DNA of 64,000 bases from Pseudaeromonas sharmana (GTDB lineage: Bacteria > Pseudomonadota > Gammaproteobacteria > Enterobacterales > Aeromonadaceae): positions 186,001-250,000 of the forward strand of contig NZ_JBHSAF010000002.1 in assembly GCF_042649925.1 (NCBI RefSeq). The letters are read 5' to 3'. Made by a program: the position numbers and the translations under genes. Under the pieces are notes generated by a model that had not been told where the DNA came from, searched no databases, and saw nothing but the letters and a program-made list of their open reading frames with translations. Position 1 is the first letter of the stretch. Every line of letters starts with the position of its first letter. This document shows, in pieces, positions 25,579 to 35,644 of this stretch.

Positions 25579-28437
25579 TTACAGCGCCCGAATCGTCTCC
25601 TGCTGCTCCTTGAGCTTGGTCAGTTGCAGCTGGTAGTCGCCGAGCTTCTCGCGCTCCTTGGCGATCACCGCTTCCGGTGCCTTGGCCACAAAGGCGTCGT
25701 TGCCGAGTTTACCTTCGATGCGGCCGCACTCCTGAGTCAGCTTGGCGATCTCCTTGTCCAGACGCGCCAGCTCGGCGGCCTTGTCGATGAGACCCGCCAT
25801 CGGGATCAGCAGCTCGGTGGCACCAATCAGCTTGGTGACGGCCACCGGTGCCGCTTCGCCGTCGGCCAGCACGGTGATCGACTCCAGCTTGGCCAGCGAC
25901 TTCAGGGTCGCGGCGTTGGCGGCAGCACGGGCGGCATCGACGGCATCGGCCTTCAGCAGCACGCTCAGCGGCACGCTCGGTGCCACGTTCATCTCGGCAC
26001 GAATGTTGCGGATGCTGACGATGAACTGCTTGACCCACTCCTGGTCGGCCAGCACGGCCTCGTCGACCCGCGCCGCATCGAACGCCGGGTAGGCTTGCAG
26101 CATCAGGGTATCGCCGGACTGGAAACCGACGTCCGCCAGCGGTGCGACGTTTTGCCAGATCTCCTCACTGATGAACGGCATCAGCGGGTGGACCAGACGC
26201 AGCAGGGTTTCCAGCACCGTCACCAAGGTGTGGCGCGTGGCCTGTTGCTGGGCCGGGGTGCCGTTCCACAGTACCGGCTTGGTCAGCTCCAGATACCAGT
26301 CACAGAACTGGTTCCAGATAAACTCGTACAGCGCCGCGGCCACCTGGTCGAAGCGGTAGCTGTCCATCGCCTGACGCACGTCGCGGATCGTCAGCTGCAG
26401 CTGGGACTGGATCCAGCGGTCGGCCAGACTGTAGTCAGCGGCGGCGGCCGGGCTGCAGTCGTGCTCCTGGGTGTTCATCAGCACGTAGCGGCTGGCGTTC
26501 CACAGCTTGTTGCAGAAGTTGCGGTAACCGTCGAGGCGCTTCATGTCCCAGTTGATGTCGCGGCCTGTGCTGGCCAGCGCGGCCAGCGTGAAGCGCAACG
26601 CATCGGTGCCGTGGGCTTCGATGCCGTCCGGGAACTGCTTTTCGGTGCGCTTGGCGATTTTCTCGGCCAGCTGCGGCTGCATCATGTTGCCGGTGCGCTT
26701 CTCCAGCAGATCGCTCAGGCTGATGCCATCGATCATATCCAGCGGATCCAGGACGTTGCCCTTGGATTTCGACATCTTCTGACCCTCTTCGTCGCGGATC
26801 AGGCCGGTAACGTAGACGGTCTTGAACGGAACTTGCGGCGTGCCGTCCGGGTGCTTCATGAAGTGCATCGTCATCATGATCATCCGGGCGACCCAGAAGA
26901 AGATGATGTCGAAGCCGGTGACCAGCACATCGGTCGGGTGGAAGGTGCTCAGATCCGGGGTCTGTTCCGGCCAGCCCAGTGTCGAGAAGGTCCACAGTGC
27001 CGAGCTGAACCAGGTGTCGAGCACGTCGTCGTCCTGACGCAGCGCCAGATCGGCGCTCAGGCCGTACTTGGCACGCACCTCGGCTTCATCACGGCCGACG
27101 TAGACCTTGCCGCTTTCGTCGTACCAGGCCGGAATGCGGTGGCCCCACCACAGCTGACGCGAGACACACCAATCCTGGATGTCGCGCATCCACGAGAAGT
27201 ACATGTTCTCGTACTGCTTCGGCACAAACTGGATGCGGCCATCCTCGACGGCCTCGATGGCCGGTTTGGCCAGCACGCCGGCGCGTACATACCACTGGTC
27301 GGTCAGCATCGGCTCGATCGGCACACCGCCACGGTCGCCGTACGGCTGTTGCAGCACGTGCTCCTTGATCTCGGCCAGCAGTCCCAGTTCGTCGAGCTTG
27401 GCAACGATGGCCTTGCGCGCGGCGTAACGCTCAAGGCCGGCAAACTCCGCCGGCAGGGCGGCGTCATAGGCCTGGCTCGGGTGGCCGCTGGAGTCCAGCA
27501 CCTCGGCCTCGGCGCGAACATGGGCGTCGAGGGTGAAGATGTTGATCATCGGCAATGCGTGGCGCTTGCCGACTTCATGGTCATTGAAGTCGTGGGCCGG
27601 CGTGATCTTCACGCAGCCGGTACCCTTTTCCATGTCGGCATGCTCATCACCGACGATCGGGATGCGACGGCCGGTCAGCGGCAGGGCGATGAACTTGCCA
27701 ATCAGATTCTTGTAGCGTGGATCTTCAGGATTGACCGCGACGGCGGTGTCGCCGAGCATGGTTTCCGGACGCGTGGTGGCGACGACGAGGAAGTGCTCAC
27801 CATCGCGGGTCTGCTCACCGTCGGCCAGCGGATAGCGCAGATACCACATGTGGCTCTTCACCTCCTTGTTCTCGACCTCGAGGTCGGAGATGGCGGTGCG
27901 CAACTTCGGATCCCAGTTCACCAGACGCTTGCCGCGGTAAAGCAGATCTTCGTCATACAGGCGGACGAACACCTCTTGCACCGCGGCGGAGAGGCCCGGA
28001 TCCATCGTGAAACGCTCGCGATCCCAGTCCACCGAGGTGCCGAGACGGCGCATCTGACGGGTGATGGTGCCGCCGGACTCTTCCTTCCACTGCCAAATCT
28101 TGTCGATGAAGGCATCGCGGCCATAGTCATGGCGGCTCTTGCCCTCTTCGGCGGCAATCTTGCGCTCCACCACCATCTGGGTGGCGATACCGGCGTGGTC
28201 GGTACCGGCCTGCCACAGCGTATTCTTGCCGAGCATGCGCTGATAACGGGTCAGGGCATCCATGATGGTCTGCTGGAAGGCATGGCCCATGTGCAGGCTG
28301 CCGGTCACGTTCGGTGGCGGCAGCATGATGCAATAGGCGTCCTGAGTGGTATCGCCGTGGGGCTTGAAATAGCCCTGGGCTTCCCAGTGCTGGTACAACG
28401 CCTGTTCGATGGCATTCGGGTTAAAGGTCTTTTCCAT
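25579..28437 (-). CDS. valS: Valyl-tRNA synthetase
   Basis: Class I synthetase charging tRNA-Val. 952 residues (E. coli 951). The HIGH-type motif is in PPPNVTGSLHMGHAFQ (residues 38-53); KMSKS is in GQKMSKSKGNVLDP; WCVSRQLWWGHRIPAW marks the ATP-site region. A C-terminal coiled-coil arm (KAAELARLDKEIAKLTQE...) binds the tRNA. Two bases from holC, so co-transcribed. The long open frame antisense to it (25414-28515, plus) is a codon-composition artefact. Confidence 0.98.
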   Translation of the reverse strand: MEKTFNPNAIEQALYQHWEAQGYFKPHGDTTQDAYCIMLPPPNVTGSLHMGHAFQQTIMDALTRYQRMLGKNTLWQAGTDHAGIATQMVVERKIAAEEGKSRHDYGRDAFIDKIWQWKEESGGTITRQMRRLGTSVDWDRERFTMDPGLSAAVQEVFVRLYDEDLLYRGKRLVNWDPKLRTAISDLEVENKEVKSHMWYLRYPLADGEQTRDGEHFLVVATTRPETMLGDTAVAVNPEDPRYKNLIGKFIALPLTGRRIPIVGDEHADMEKGTGCVKITPAHDFNDHEVGKRHALPMINIFTLDAHVRAEAEVLDSSGHPSQAYDAALPAEFAGLERYAARKAIVAKLDELGLLAEIKEHVLQQPYGDRGGVPIEPMLTDQWYVRAGVLAKPAIEAVEDGRIQFVPKQYENMYFSWMRDIQDWCVSRQLWWGHRIPAWYDESGKVYVGRDEAEVRAKYGLSADLALRQDDDVLDTWFSSALWTFSTLGWPEQTPDLSTFHPTDVLVTGFDIIFFWVARMIMMTMHFMKHPDGTPQVPFKTVYVTGLIRDEEGQKMSKSKGNVLDPLDMIDGISLSDLLEKRTGNMMQPQLAEKIAKRTEKQFPDGIEAHGTDALRFTLAALASTGRDINWDMKRLDGYRNFCNKLWNASRYVLMNTQEHDCSPAAAADYSLADRWIQSQLQLTIRDVRQAMDSYRFDQVAAALYEFIWNQFCDWYLELTKPVLWNGTPAQQQATRHTLVTVLETLLRLVHPLMPFISEEIWQNVAPLADVGFQSGDTLMLQAYPAFDAARVDEAVLADQEWVKQFIVSIRNIRAEMNVAPSVPLSVLLKADAVDAARAAANAATLKSLAKLESITVLADGEAAPVAVTKLIGATELLIPMAGLIDKAAELARLDKEIAKLTQECGRIEGKLGNDAFVAKAPEAVIAKEREKLGDYQLQLTKLKEQQETIRAL

Positions 28438-28439
28438 GT

Positions 28440-28889
28440 TCAGTCAGTCTCGTTGGACGACGGCTGCGCCGCCGGGGCGGGCAGGGTCTGCAGCGTGAAG
28501 CCGGCGGCGCGATAGTGCTTGTAGCGCTCGCGGGCCAGCTGTTTGCGGGTTTCGTCAGTGGGGACAAAATCTATCACTTCGGCGAAGCGTCCGGCAAATG
28601 CCGGTGCATGTGGCGCCAGGTTGATCAGCAGCTGGCGACTGCGGCGCGGCCCCTGGACACCGATCTCGACCGGCGCCATGCCGACTGTCGGTTCATCCGA
28701 GAGGCCATGGGGGACGAAACTGGCGGCATCCTGCTGCCATAACTGCTCGTCGAGCTGCTCGGCCGTACTGACATCGGCGGCCAGCACGAACAGCGTCTCG
28801 CCACGCTGATAGCGTTCGGTGACCAGGCGGCAGACCAGCTCGAGCCAGCTCGCATCGTCATCCAGCAGATAAAAGGTCGCCTGTTTCAT
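28440..28889 (-). CDS. holC: DNA polymerase III subunit chi
   Basis: Clamp-loader accessory subunit that contacts SSB on the lagging strand. 149 residues (E. coli 147). The ATFYLLDD start, ERYQRGETLFVLAADVSTAEQLDEQLW and FVPHGLSDEP blocks are typical, as is the position between pepA and valS. The C-terminal tail is longer in Ala/Pro than the E. coli protein. Confidence 0.95.
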   Translation of the reverse strand: MKQATFYLLDDDASWLELVCRLVTERYQRGETLFVLAADVSTAEQLDEQLWQQDAASFVPHGLSDEPTVGMAPVEIGVQGPRRSRQLLINLAPHAPAFAGRFAEVIDFVPTDETRKQLARERYKHYRAAGFTLQTLPAPAAQPSSNETD

Positions 28890-28917
28890 CCGTTATCTGG
28901 CGGTCACCCGCCGCTCC

Positions 28918-30420
28918 TTATTCGCCGAGGTCGACGCCCGCCCGGCTCAGCAGGAACTGGGTCAGCAGTGGCACCGGGCGACCGGTCGAGCCTTTGTCCT
29001 TGCCGGACTTCCAGGCGGTACCGGCGATATCCAGGTGTGCCCAGTTGTACTTTTTGGCGAAGCGTGACAGGAAGGCGGCAGCGGTGATGGCACCGCCGGG
29101 ACGGCCACCGATGTTGGCCATATCGGCAAACGGGCTGTCGAGCTGTTCCTGATACTCATCCCACAGCGGCAGGCGCCAGGTCTTGTCCCCGGAGAGCTCG
29201 GCTGCGCCCAGCAGTTCGTGCGCCAGCGGGTTGTGATTGGCCAGCAGCCCCGTGGTATGGTGGCCGAGCGCCACGACACAGGCCCCGGTCAGGGTGGCGA
29301 CATCGATGACACAATCGGGATCGAAACGTTCGACATAGGTCAGCGCATCGCACAGCACCAGGCGTCCTTCGGCATCGGTGTTCAACACTTCGATGGTCTG
29401 ACCGGACATCGAGGTCAGGATGTCACCCGGACGATAGGCCTTGCCATCGGGCATGTTTTCGGCCCCGGCCAGTACGCCGATGACGTTCAGCGGCAGCTTC
29501 AGTTCGGCAATGGCGTGCAGGGTACCGAGCACGGAGGCGGCACCGCCCATGTCATATTTCATCTCGTCCATGCCATCGGCCGGCTTGATCGACAAACCGC
29601 CGGAGTCGAACGTCAGCCCCTTGCCGATCAGTACGATCGGTTTGGCATCCGGATGCCCCTTGTACTCAATGACCGACATCATGGCTTCGTTTTCGGAACC
29701 GCGGGCGACGGCCAGGTAAGAGTGCATGCCGAGCTCGGCCATCTGCTGTTCGCCGATGACACGGGTGCTCAGGTTCGGGTAGGCATCCGCCAGACGGCGC
29801 GCCTGGGACGCCAGATAAGCCGGCGTGCAGATGTTCGGCGGCATGTTGGCCACATCGCGGCACACCTTGACGCCGTGAGCCACGGCCAGGCCGTGGGCGA
29901 TGGCGCGTTCACCGGTCGGCAGCTCGCGACGGGTTGGCACATTGAACACCAGCTTGCGCAGCGGGCGACGTAGCTCGGCCTTGTTGGTCTTGAATTGATC
30001 GAAGCTATACAGGCCTGCCTGGGTGGTCTCAACGGCCTGACGCACCTTCCAGTAGGTGTCGCGCCCCTTAACGTGCAATTCGGTCAGGAAGCAGACGGCT
30101 TCCATGGAGCCGGTTTCGTTCAGCGTACTGATGGTCTTTTGCATGATCTGGCGGAACTGGCGCTCGTCGAGTTCACGCTCCTTACCACAACCAACCAGTA
30201 ATACGCGCTCGGAGAGCACGCCGGGTACCTGATGCAACAGCAGCATCTGGCCAGGCTTGCCTTCCAGATCGCCACGGCGCAGCAGCGAGCTCAGGTAACC
30301 ATCACTGATGCGGTCGAGCTGCTCGGCTACGCTGGAGAGGCGGCGAGGTTCAAAGACGCCGACCACGATACAGGCACTGCGCTGTTTTTCGGGGCTGCCG
30401 CTTTTTACGCTGAACTCCAT
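28918..30420 (-). CDS. pepA: Leucyl aminopeptidase PepA
   Basis: Hexameric two-metal aminopeptidase; in E. coli also a DNA-binding partner in Xer recombination and carAB control. 500 residues from ATG 30420 (AAGGAG upstream); the frame stays open six codons further. Metal and active-site motifs: GKGLTFDSGGLSIKP, MKYDMGGAASVLG and the family signature NTDAEGRLVL. Divergent from lptF across about 180 bases; upstream of holC-valS. Confidence 0.97.
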   Translation of the reverse strand: MEFSVKSGSPEKQRSACIVVGVFEPRRLSSVAEQLDRISDGYLSSLLRRGDLEGKPGQMLLLHQVPGVLSERVLLVGCGKERELDERQFRQIMQKTISTLNETGSMEAVCFLTELHVKGRDTYWKVRQAVETTQAGLYSFDQFKTNKAELRRPLRKLVFNVPTRRELPTGERAIAHGLAVAHGVKVCRDVANMPPNICTPAYLASQARRLADAYPNLSTRVIGEQQMAELGMHSYLAVARGSENEAMMSVIEYKGHPDAKPIVLIGKGLTFDSGGLSIKPADGMDEMKYDMGGAASVLGTLHAIAELKLPLNVIGVLAGAENMPDGKAYRPGDILTSMSGQTIEVLNTDAEGRLVLCDALTYVERFDPDCVIDVATLTGACVVALGHHTTGLLANHNPLAHELLGAAELSGDKTWRLPLWDEYQEQLDSPFADMANIGGRPGGAITAAAFLSRFAKKYNWAHLDIAGTAWKSGKDKGSTGRPVPLLTQFLLSRAGVDLGE

Positions 30421-30597
30421 GAAGACTCCTTGGTCCATAAAGACAAAGTGCGAGGATTATTCGATAATGGGGCGAAACGGTAATGGCCACTTGGCCAAAA
30501 AACGACCCGCTTGCCTTGGCAAAATATGTCAAAATGCAATTTTGGGGTCTATTTTTTAGCGATTTGCTCGAAATTACAAGTTTTCCCAGAGGCCGGC

Positions 30598-31704
30598 GTG
30601 ATTCTTTCCCGTTATATCTTCCGCGAGACAATGAAAACCCAGGTGGCGGTGCTCGGAATATTGCTGATGATCTTTCTCAGCCAGAGCTTTATCCGCTTCC
30701 TCTCCCGGGCCGCGCGCGGTTCCGTCCCTACGCAGCTGGTCAGCGAGTTGCTGGCGCTGAATGTGCCGAGCATGGCCATGCTGATCCTGCCGTTGAGTCT
30801 GTTCATCGCCATTCTGTTTGCCCATGGTCGTCTGTATGCCGAGAGCGAGATGACGGTGATGCGGGCGGTCGGCATCGGCCCGGGCTGGATCATGCGCTCC
30901 TCTCTGGGGTTGGCGCTGTTGACCATGCTGATTGCGGCGGGTAATACCTTCTGGTTGACGCCGTGGGCGGAGCGGCAACAGGCCGAGTTGCTGGATGAGG
31001 CCAAGGCTGATCCTGGCCTGTTCGCTCTCGATAGCGGTCGTTTCATCAATCTGGATGATGGCAAGGTGGTCGCGTACATCGAGGGGCTCGAGGGCAAGGA
31101 GAGCAAACAGCTCAGCCGTCTCTATGTGCTGCAGCAAGGGAAGGGTAACGAAGGGCCGAGCGTGGTGATTTCCGATGCCGGCCACATTGGCCATGATGAG
31201 TCGGGAGAGCAGTGGCTGACCCTCAGTGACGGGCGCCGCTACGAGGGGCCGAATGCCAAGGGCGAGTTCAAGATTTCTGAGTTCAAGCGCTACCAGGCGC
31301 GGATTTCAGGGCGCGAAGTGGTGTCCTCGCGGCGCAAGGTCACGGCCTGGGACAACAGCGAATTGCTCGGCAGTGACGATCCCAAGGCGCGAGCTGAATG
31401 GCAATGGCGGCTGGCGTTACCGTTGTCGATTCCGGTGTTGACGCTGATTGTGGTACCGATGGCGATGGTCAATCCGCGACAGGGGCGCTATGCCAAGCTG
31501 TTGCCGGCCGTCCTGCTCTATCTGAGCTATTTCCTGTTGCTATCTGCGGCCAAATCGGCGCTGGAACGAGGCAGTCTGCCTGTGTGGCCGGGAGTGCATC
31601 TGGTGCCACTGCTATTCCTGCTGCTGATTGCCCTGCCGTTGAACCTGAACGGAACGCACTGGGCCAATCGTCTGCGTCTGCGCATCAAGGGGGGCAAGGC
31701 CTGA
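30598..31704 (+). CDS. lptF: LPS export permease LptF
   Basis: Inner-membrane subunit of the LptB2FG transporter that extracts lipopolysaccharide and sends it to the outer membrane. 368 residues from a GTG at 30598; the family start (MILSRYIFRETMKTQ) decides this over the longer frame. Six helices, three on each side of a periplasmic beta-jellyroll domain (about 130-260). ILPLSLFIAILFAHGRLYAESEMTVMRAVG and VVPMAMVNPRQGRYAKLLPA are diagnostic. Overlaps lptG by three bases. Confidence 0.95.
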   Translation: MILSRYIFRETMKTQVAVLGILLMIFLSQSFIRFLSRAARGSVPTQLVSELLALNVPSMAMLILPLSLFIAILFAHGRLYAESEMTVMRAVGIGPGWIMRSSLGLALLTMLIAAGNTFWLTPWAERQQAELLDEAKADPGLFALDSGRFINLDDGKVVAYIEGLEGKESKQLSRLYVLQQGKGNEGPSVVISDAGHIGHDESGEQWLTLSDGRRYEGPNAKGEFKISEFKRYQARISGREVVSSRRKVTAWDNSELLGSDDPKARAEWQWRLALPLSIPVLTLIVVPMAMVNPRQGRYAKLLPAVLLYLSYFLLLSAAKSALERGSLPVWPGVHLVPLLFLLLIALPLNLNGTHWANRLRLRIKGGKA

Positions 31705-32774
31705 TGTTCGGCATTCTCGATCGTTATGTTGGCCGCAGCGTGCTGATGGCCATCCTGTTGTGCACCCTGCTGCTGGTCGGGCTGTCGGCGTTGATTAAAT
31801 ACGTCGAGCAGCTCAAGCAGGTGGGGGAAGGCAACTACGACGCTATTGCAGCGGGCTGGTACGTATTGTTATCCATGCCGCGCGAGCTGGTGCTGTTTTT
31901 TCCGATCGGTGCCTTGCTTGGCGGTGTCATCGGACTGGGACAACTGGCCTCCAGTTCCGAGCTGGTGGTACTGCAGTCGGTGGGACGGTCGCGTTTCAAT
32001 ATCGTCATCGCGGTGTTGAAGACGGCGTTACCCGTGATGGTGCTGGTGATGTTGATGGGCGAGTATCTGGCGCCGATTACCGAGCGCCAGGCCGATGACA
32101 TGAAGACCATGGCTCGCTCCGGTGGCCAGATGACAGTCTCTTCACAAGGGGTCTGGCTGCGGGAACAGCGAGATTTCATCCACATCGGTGCGGTACTGCG
32201 TGACGGTACGCTGCGCGATGTTACCCGCTACCGCTTCGGTGACCAGCCGGTGCTGGAGGAGACAGCCCAGGCGGCTACCGGGGTGTATCGCCGGGGGCAA
32301 TGGGTCATGAACAAGGTGCAACGGACCTTCTTCAATGAGCATGAGCAGGTGCGCACCGAGCAAAAAGATGAGGAGTTCTGGTCGCTGGCGTTGACGCCGG
32401 ACAAGCTGGATGTGGTGTCGGTTGCTCCGGACGAGCTGTCGGCCAGTGGTCTGTATGATTATATCCGCTATCTGCATGACAACGGTCAGAAAGCCGAACG
32501 CTACGAACTGGAGTTGTGGCGGAAGCTGGTGGCGCCGATTGCGGTAATTGCCATGATGCTGCTGGCCGCCAGTACCGTGTTTGGTCCGTTGCGCTCGGTG
32601 CCGATGGGGGCGCGCATTGTCGCTGGGGTGATCCTCGGTTTTGGCTTCTATGTTGCCAATCAGGTATTCGGCCCCATGAGCCTGGTCTATTCGGTGCCGC
32701 CGTTGCTGGGCGCGCTGCTGCCGAGCCTGCTGTTTATGGCCTTTGCCATCTGGCAGCTGAGCCGTCGGCGATGA
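31704..32774 (+). CDS. lptG: LPS export permease LptG
   Basis: Partner of LptF in LPS export. 356 residues; start at 31704 overlaps the lptF stop (TGATG). Helices at both ends and a periplasmic domain at about 130-260. The family markers are FGILDRYVGRSVLMAI, FFPIGALLGGVIGLGQLASSSELVVLQSVGRS and FGPMSLVYSVPPLLGALLPSLLF. A longer in-frame extension inside lptF is not used. Confidence 0.95.
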   Translation: MFGILDRYVGRSVLMAILLCTLLLVGLSALIKYVEQLKQVGEGNYDAIAAGWYVLLSMPRELVLFFPIGALLGGVIGLGQLASSSELVVLQSVGRSRFNIVIAVLKTALPVMVLVMLMGEYLAPITERQADDMKTMARSGGQMTVSSQGVWLREQRDFIHIGAVLRDGTLRDVTRYRFGDQPVLEETAQAATGVYRRGQWVMNKVQRTFFNEHEQVRTEQKDEEFWSLALTPDKLDVVSVAPDELSASGLYDYIRYLHDNGQKAERYELELWRKLVAPIAVIAMMLLAASTVFGPLRSVPMGARIVAGVILGFGFYVANQVFGPMSLVYSVPPLLGALLPSLLFMAFAIWQLSRRR

Positions 32775-33280
32775 GCTCGGCATACCGACTCGAGGTCGCC
32801 GCTGCCGACAGTCTGCCGTTGCTGGTGGACTGGATCCCTGACGCGGCCGCCGCGGTGCGCTGGGGCGGCCCGGCGATGGCATTTCCACTATTGCCGCACC
32901 TGGCTCGCCATCTGGATTTTGTGGCGCCACAGCTGGCGGTGCCTGGTCATCTGGCGCTTCCAGGTAACAGCTGGTGGCTGACCCAAGAGGGGCACCAGCT
33001 GGCATTCGGGCAACTGTTTTTTCCTGAAGCGGGCCGCGTGCATCTGGCCCGGCTGATCGTGCACCCAGAACGACGTGGCGCACGGCTCGGCGAGGCTCTG
33101 GTTCGGGCGCTGGTGCTGGAGGCTCAGCGGCAGCACCCGGTGACGCAGGCAACGCTGCGCGTCTATCGTGATAACACGCGGGCGGTCAACCTGTATCAGC
33201 GTTTGGGGTTTGTGGATCTTGACACGGGCGACACCCGCATGGCGATGTTAAGCGCCCGTTTGCCGCTGATTAGCGGATAG
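32771..33280 (+). CDS. GNAT-family acetyltransferase
   Basis: 169-residue acetyltransferase whose ATG overlaps the lptG stop by four bases (ATGA), so it is the third gene of the lptFG transcript. The acetyl-CoA site is HLARLIVHPERRGARLGEALVRALV (about 94-118), with the Q/R-x-x-G-x-G/A pattern, followed by RVYRDNTRAVNLYQRLGFVDL. Substrate unknown; placement after lptG may only reflect translational coupling. Confidence 0.8.
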   Translation: MSSAYRLEVAAADSLPLLVDWIPDAAAAVRWGGPAMAFPLLPHLARHLDFVAPQLAVPGHLALPGNSWWLTQEGHQLAFGQLFFPEAGRVHLARLIVHPERRGARLGEALVRALVLEAQRQHPVTQATLRVYRDNTRAVNLYQRLGFVDLDTGDTRMAMLSARLPLISG

Positions 33281-33320
33281 CCTCTCTACCCGGGGCCTGG
33301 GACGACGCTGTGGTTAAAGA

Positions 33321-33350
33321 ACAAAGGGAGCCGAGCTCCCTTTGTTATTG
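33321..33350 (+). terminator. Terminator of lptF-lptG-acetyltransferase
   Basis: Ten-base arms ACAAAGGGAG (33321-33330) and CTCCCTTTGT (33336-33345) with loop CCGAG; the following T-run is weak. Confidence 0.65.
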
Positions 33351-33364
33351 GGTCGTCAGTGGCG

Positions 33365-33856
33365 TTATCGGCGCTGACGCAGCGATCCGAGTTCGATGAC
33401 GGCGCTGTCGGCCCACATATCTTGAAACGCACGATGACGCAGGTCCATCACTACCAGCAGATTACCCAGTCCGAATGCACTGGTCAGCATCCGAATCATG
33501 GCGCCAGAAACGGTCAGCAAGGCACCATCCTCACGTTGTACCTTGAGTTTCAGCAATAACAACCCAGGTGTCTGGCCGGTGCGGCACCAGTGCCAGAGGA
33601 AATAGCCGATCAGCTCAGCGGCCAGAAGCAGCGTCAGCAGCGGCTGTTCCACCAACCAGCGCTGGATATCCGTCTCCGCTGGTAACAACCCGTGCGCCAG
33701 ACCGAGGGCGAGCAACAGTGTCACGCTGAGCAGGGCACCAACCAGCAGGGCATCGACCGCCCAGGCTCCGAGTCGTCGCAACAGGCCGGCCTGTTGCAGG
33801 GTTTGTGGGGGAGTCGGGGTGGCAGTGGGTTGAGCTTTTTTTGAGTGGCGAGCCAT
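33365..33856 (-). CDS. RDD-family membrane protein
   Basis: 163-residue inner-membrane protein from ATG 33856. After a basic, Pro/Thr-rich N-terminus come an RLGAWAVDALLVGALL segment with the Arg-Asp pair of RDD proteins, a second helix (about 85-105) and a third region with WHWCRTGQTPGLLLLKLKV and the final Asp in FQDMWADSAVIEL. Some RDD proteins act as Na+/H+ antiporters, but most are of unknown role. The longer frame to 34018 lacks a ribosome site. Confidence 0.8.
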   Translation of the reverse strand: MARHSKKAQPTATPTPPQTLQQAGLLRRLGAWAVDALLVGALLSVTLLLALGLAHGLLPAETDIQRWLVEQPLLTLLLAAELIGYFLWHWCRTGQTPGLLLLKLKVQREDGALLTVSGAMIRMLTSAFGLGNLLVVMDLRHRAFQDMWADSAVIELGSLRQRR

Positions 33857-34045
33857 GAAATACCTGTCAAACAGAAAAACAGGGCGCCAGTGTAACGCAA
33901 AAGCGAACTGATGCAGGAGTGACCCAGTCGACGATTTCTTCATCAACCGATTGAAGAAACGGAAAAAACCATTTGCGTGTGGGTGGCGGATTTGTATAAT
34001 CGCCTCCGCTTGCAGCAATGTAACCTCAGGGTGACAGCAGGCTGT

Positions 34046-34130
34046 GCCCAGGTGGCGAAATCGGTAGACGCAGCGGATTCAAAATCCGCCGGGTAAAACC
34101 GTGTCGGTTCGAGTCCGACCCTGGGCACCA
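34046..34130 (+). tRNA. tRNA-Leu(CAA)
   Basis: Class II tRNA with acceptor GCCCAGG/CCTGGGC and encoded CCA. The anticodon stem GCGGA/TCCGC encloses loop TTCAAAA, so the anticodon is CAA (codon UUG). Long variable arm with CGGG/AACCG-type pairing, T-loop GTTCGAGTC. Not part of the Leu(CAG) cluster at 55 kb. Confidence 0.95.
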
Positions 34131-34148
34131 CTCCAAATTCAATGACAA

Positions 34149-34176
34149 AGGGCCACTCAGCGAGTGGCCATTTGGC
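34149..34176 (+). terminator. Terminator of tRNA-Leu(CAA)
   Basis: GGCCACTC (34151-34158), loop AGC, GAGTGGCC (34162-34169), followed by ATTTGGCTTTT. Confidence 0.8.
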
Positions 34177-34545
34177 TTTTCTGATGCTGCGTCGGTGTCA
34201 TGGATACTCTCATTTGCCAATGTAACAACACCTGAAGCGTGCCGCGCCATGCGTTGCCGGCCCATCACTCAGGCCTCTTGTCGTGGCGGGCCCTGCAAAG
34301 CGTGATGCGATTGGCCAGGTTGGTGTGTCAGTCGCGGGCGACAGGCAGCCTGCGCTTTGCCGCGTCCTCAAAACCTCTGCCCTCCTGTGCGGCGTGCCGT
34401 CTGCCTGTTTATCCTGGTGTCATGGTGCTAGTGCCTGTCGGTGATCCGCCAGTTGACGTCATCTCCGTCGCCGCCTTAGGCCGTTTTAGCCATACCTGCA
34501 GGTCAGTTAGTGCGTATCCGTTGAGCTCTGGTTGATACCGCGAGA
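34177..34545. other. Non-coding stretch between tRNA-Leu and the aqpZ control region
   Basis: About 370 bases with only short open frames of unlikely composition and no ribosome site. I see no gene, tRNA or clear repeat in it. Confidence 0.5.
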
Positions 34546-34561
34546 TGTGAAATAGATCACG
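34546..34561 (+). promoter_or_regulatory. CRP-like binding site upstream of aqpZ
   Basis: TGTGA-N6-TCAC(G), 15 of the 16 half-site positions in the classical pattern, about 200 bases before the aqpZ start. It suggests control by cAMP-CRP. An adjoining 10-base dyad is listed separately. Confidence 0.6.
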
Positions 34562-34576
34562 TTGCAAGGCGCGGCA

Positions 34577-34612
34577 TCATGACAGGGTAGCTATGGCGTT
34601 GTCCTGTCATGA
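34577..34612. promoter_or_regulatory. Inverted repeat upstream of aqpZ
   Basis: Perfect ten-base arms TCATGACAGG (34577-34586) and CCTGTCATGA (34603-34612) around a 16-base spacer, 16 bases after the CRP-like site. Could be an operator for an unknown regulator or an RNA hairpin in the leader. No T-run. Confidence 0.5.
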
Positions 34613-34763
34613 GGTCGAATGACGTGGTGCCGCAAGCAACCCAGTGGACTGGGGCGAGACAGGTCGCGAGCTCCTATTGTGCTGTCCGGCATGCCGGCAG
34701 TGGAGTCTCGAGTCCCGGTGTGTCTGCTGCAACGCTCCAATAAAAAATCGACGAGGAATCATG

Positions 34764-35456
<693 letters not shown>

Positions 35457-35474
35457 TGTACAGGTAAGGTAAGC

Positions 35475-35502
35475 AGAAAGGGGCCTGAAGGCCCCTTTGT
35501 TG
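35475..35502 (+). terminator. Terminator of aqpZ
   Basis: AAAGGGGCC (35477-35485), loop TGAA, GGCCCCTTT (35490-35498), then GTTGT. Confidence 0.8.
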
Positions 35503-35644
35503 TATGCCGGTGATTTGATGCTGGCTTGGCGAAATAAACGCGTTGCATTCATTTTGCCAAGCGAAGGAATAACAGTCGGTGATTTTCATCCAACACACTG
35601 TTACCCCTGCAAAACACACCGTCTCGTTCAGCTAGCCGCTGACG

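Noticed and set aside
25414..28515. 1033-codon open frame on the plus strand
   Set aside because: It is fully antisense to valS, is rich in Arg, Gln, Gly and His with no family features, and arises from the codon bias of valS.
30511..30597. N-terminal extension of lptF
   Set aside because: The family starts at the GTG at 30598; the upstream codons have no homology that I recognise.
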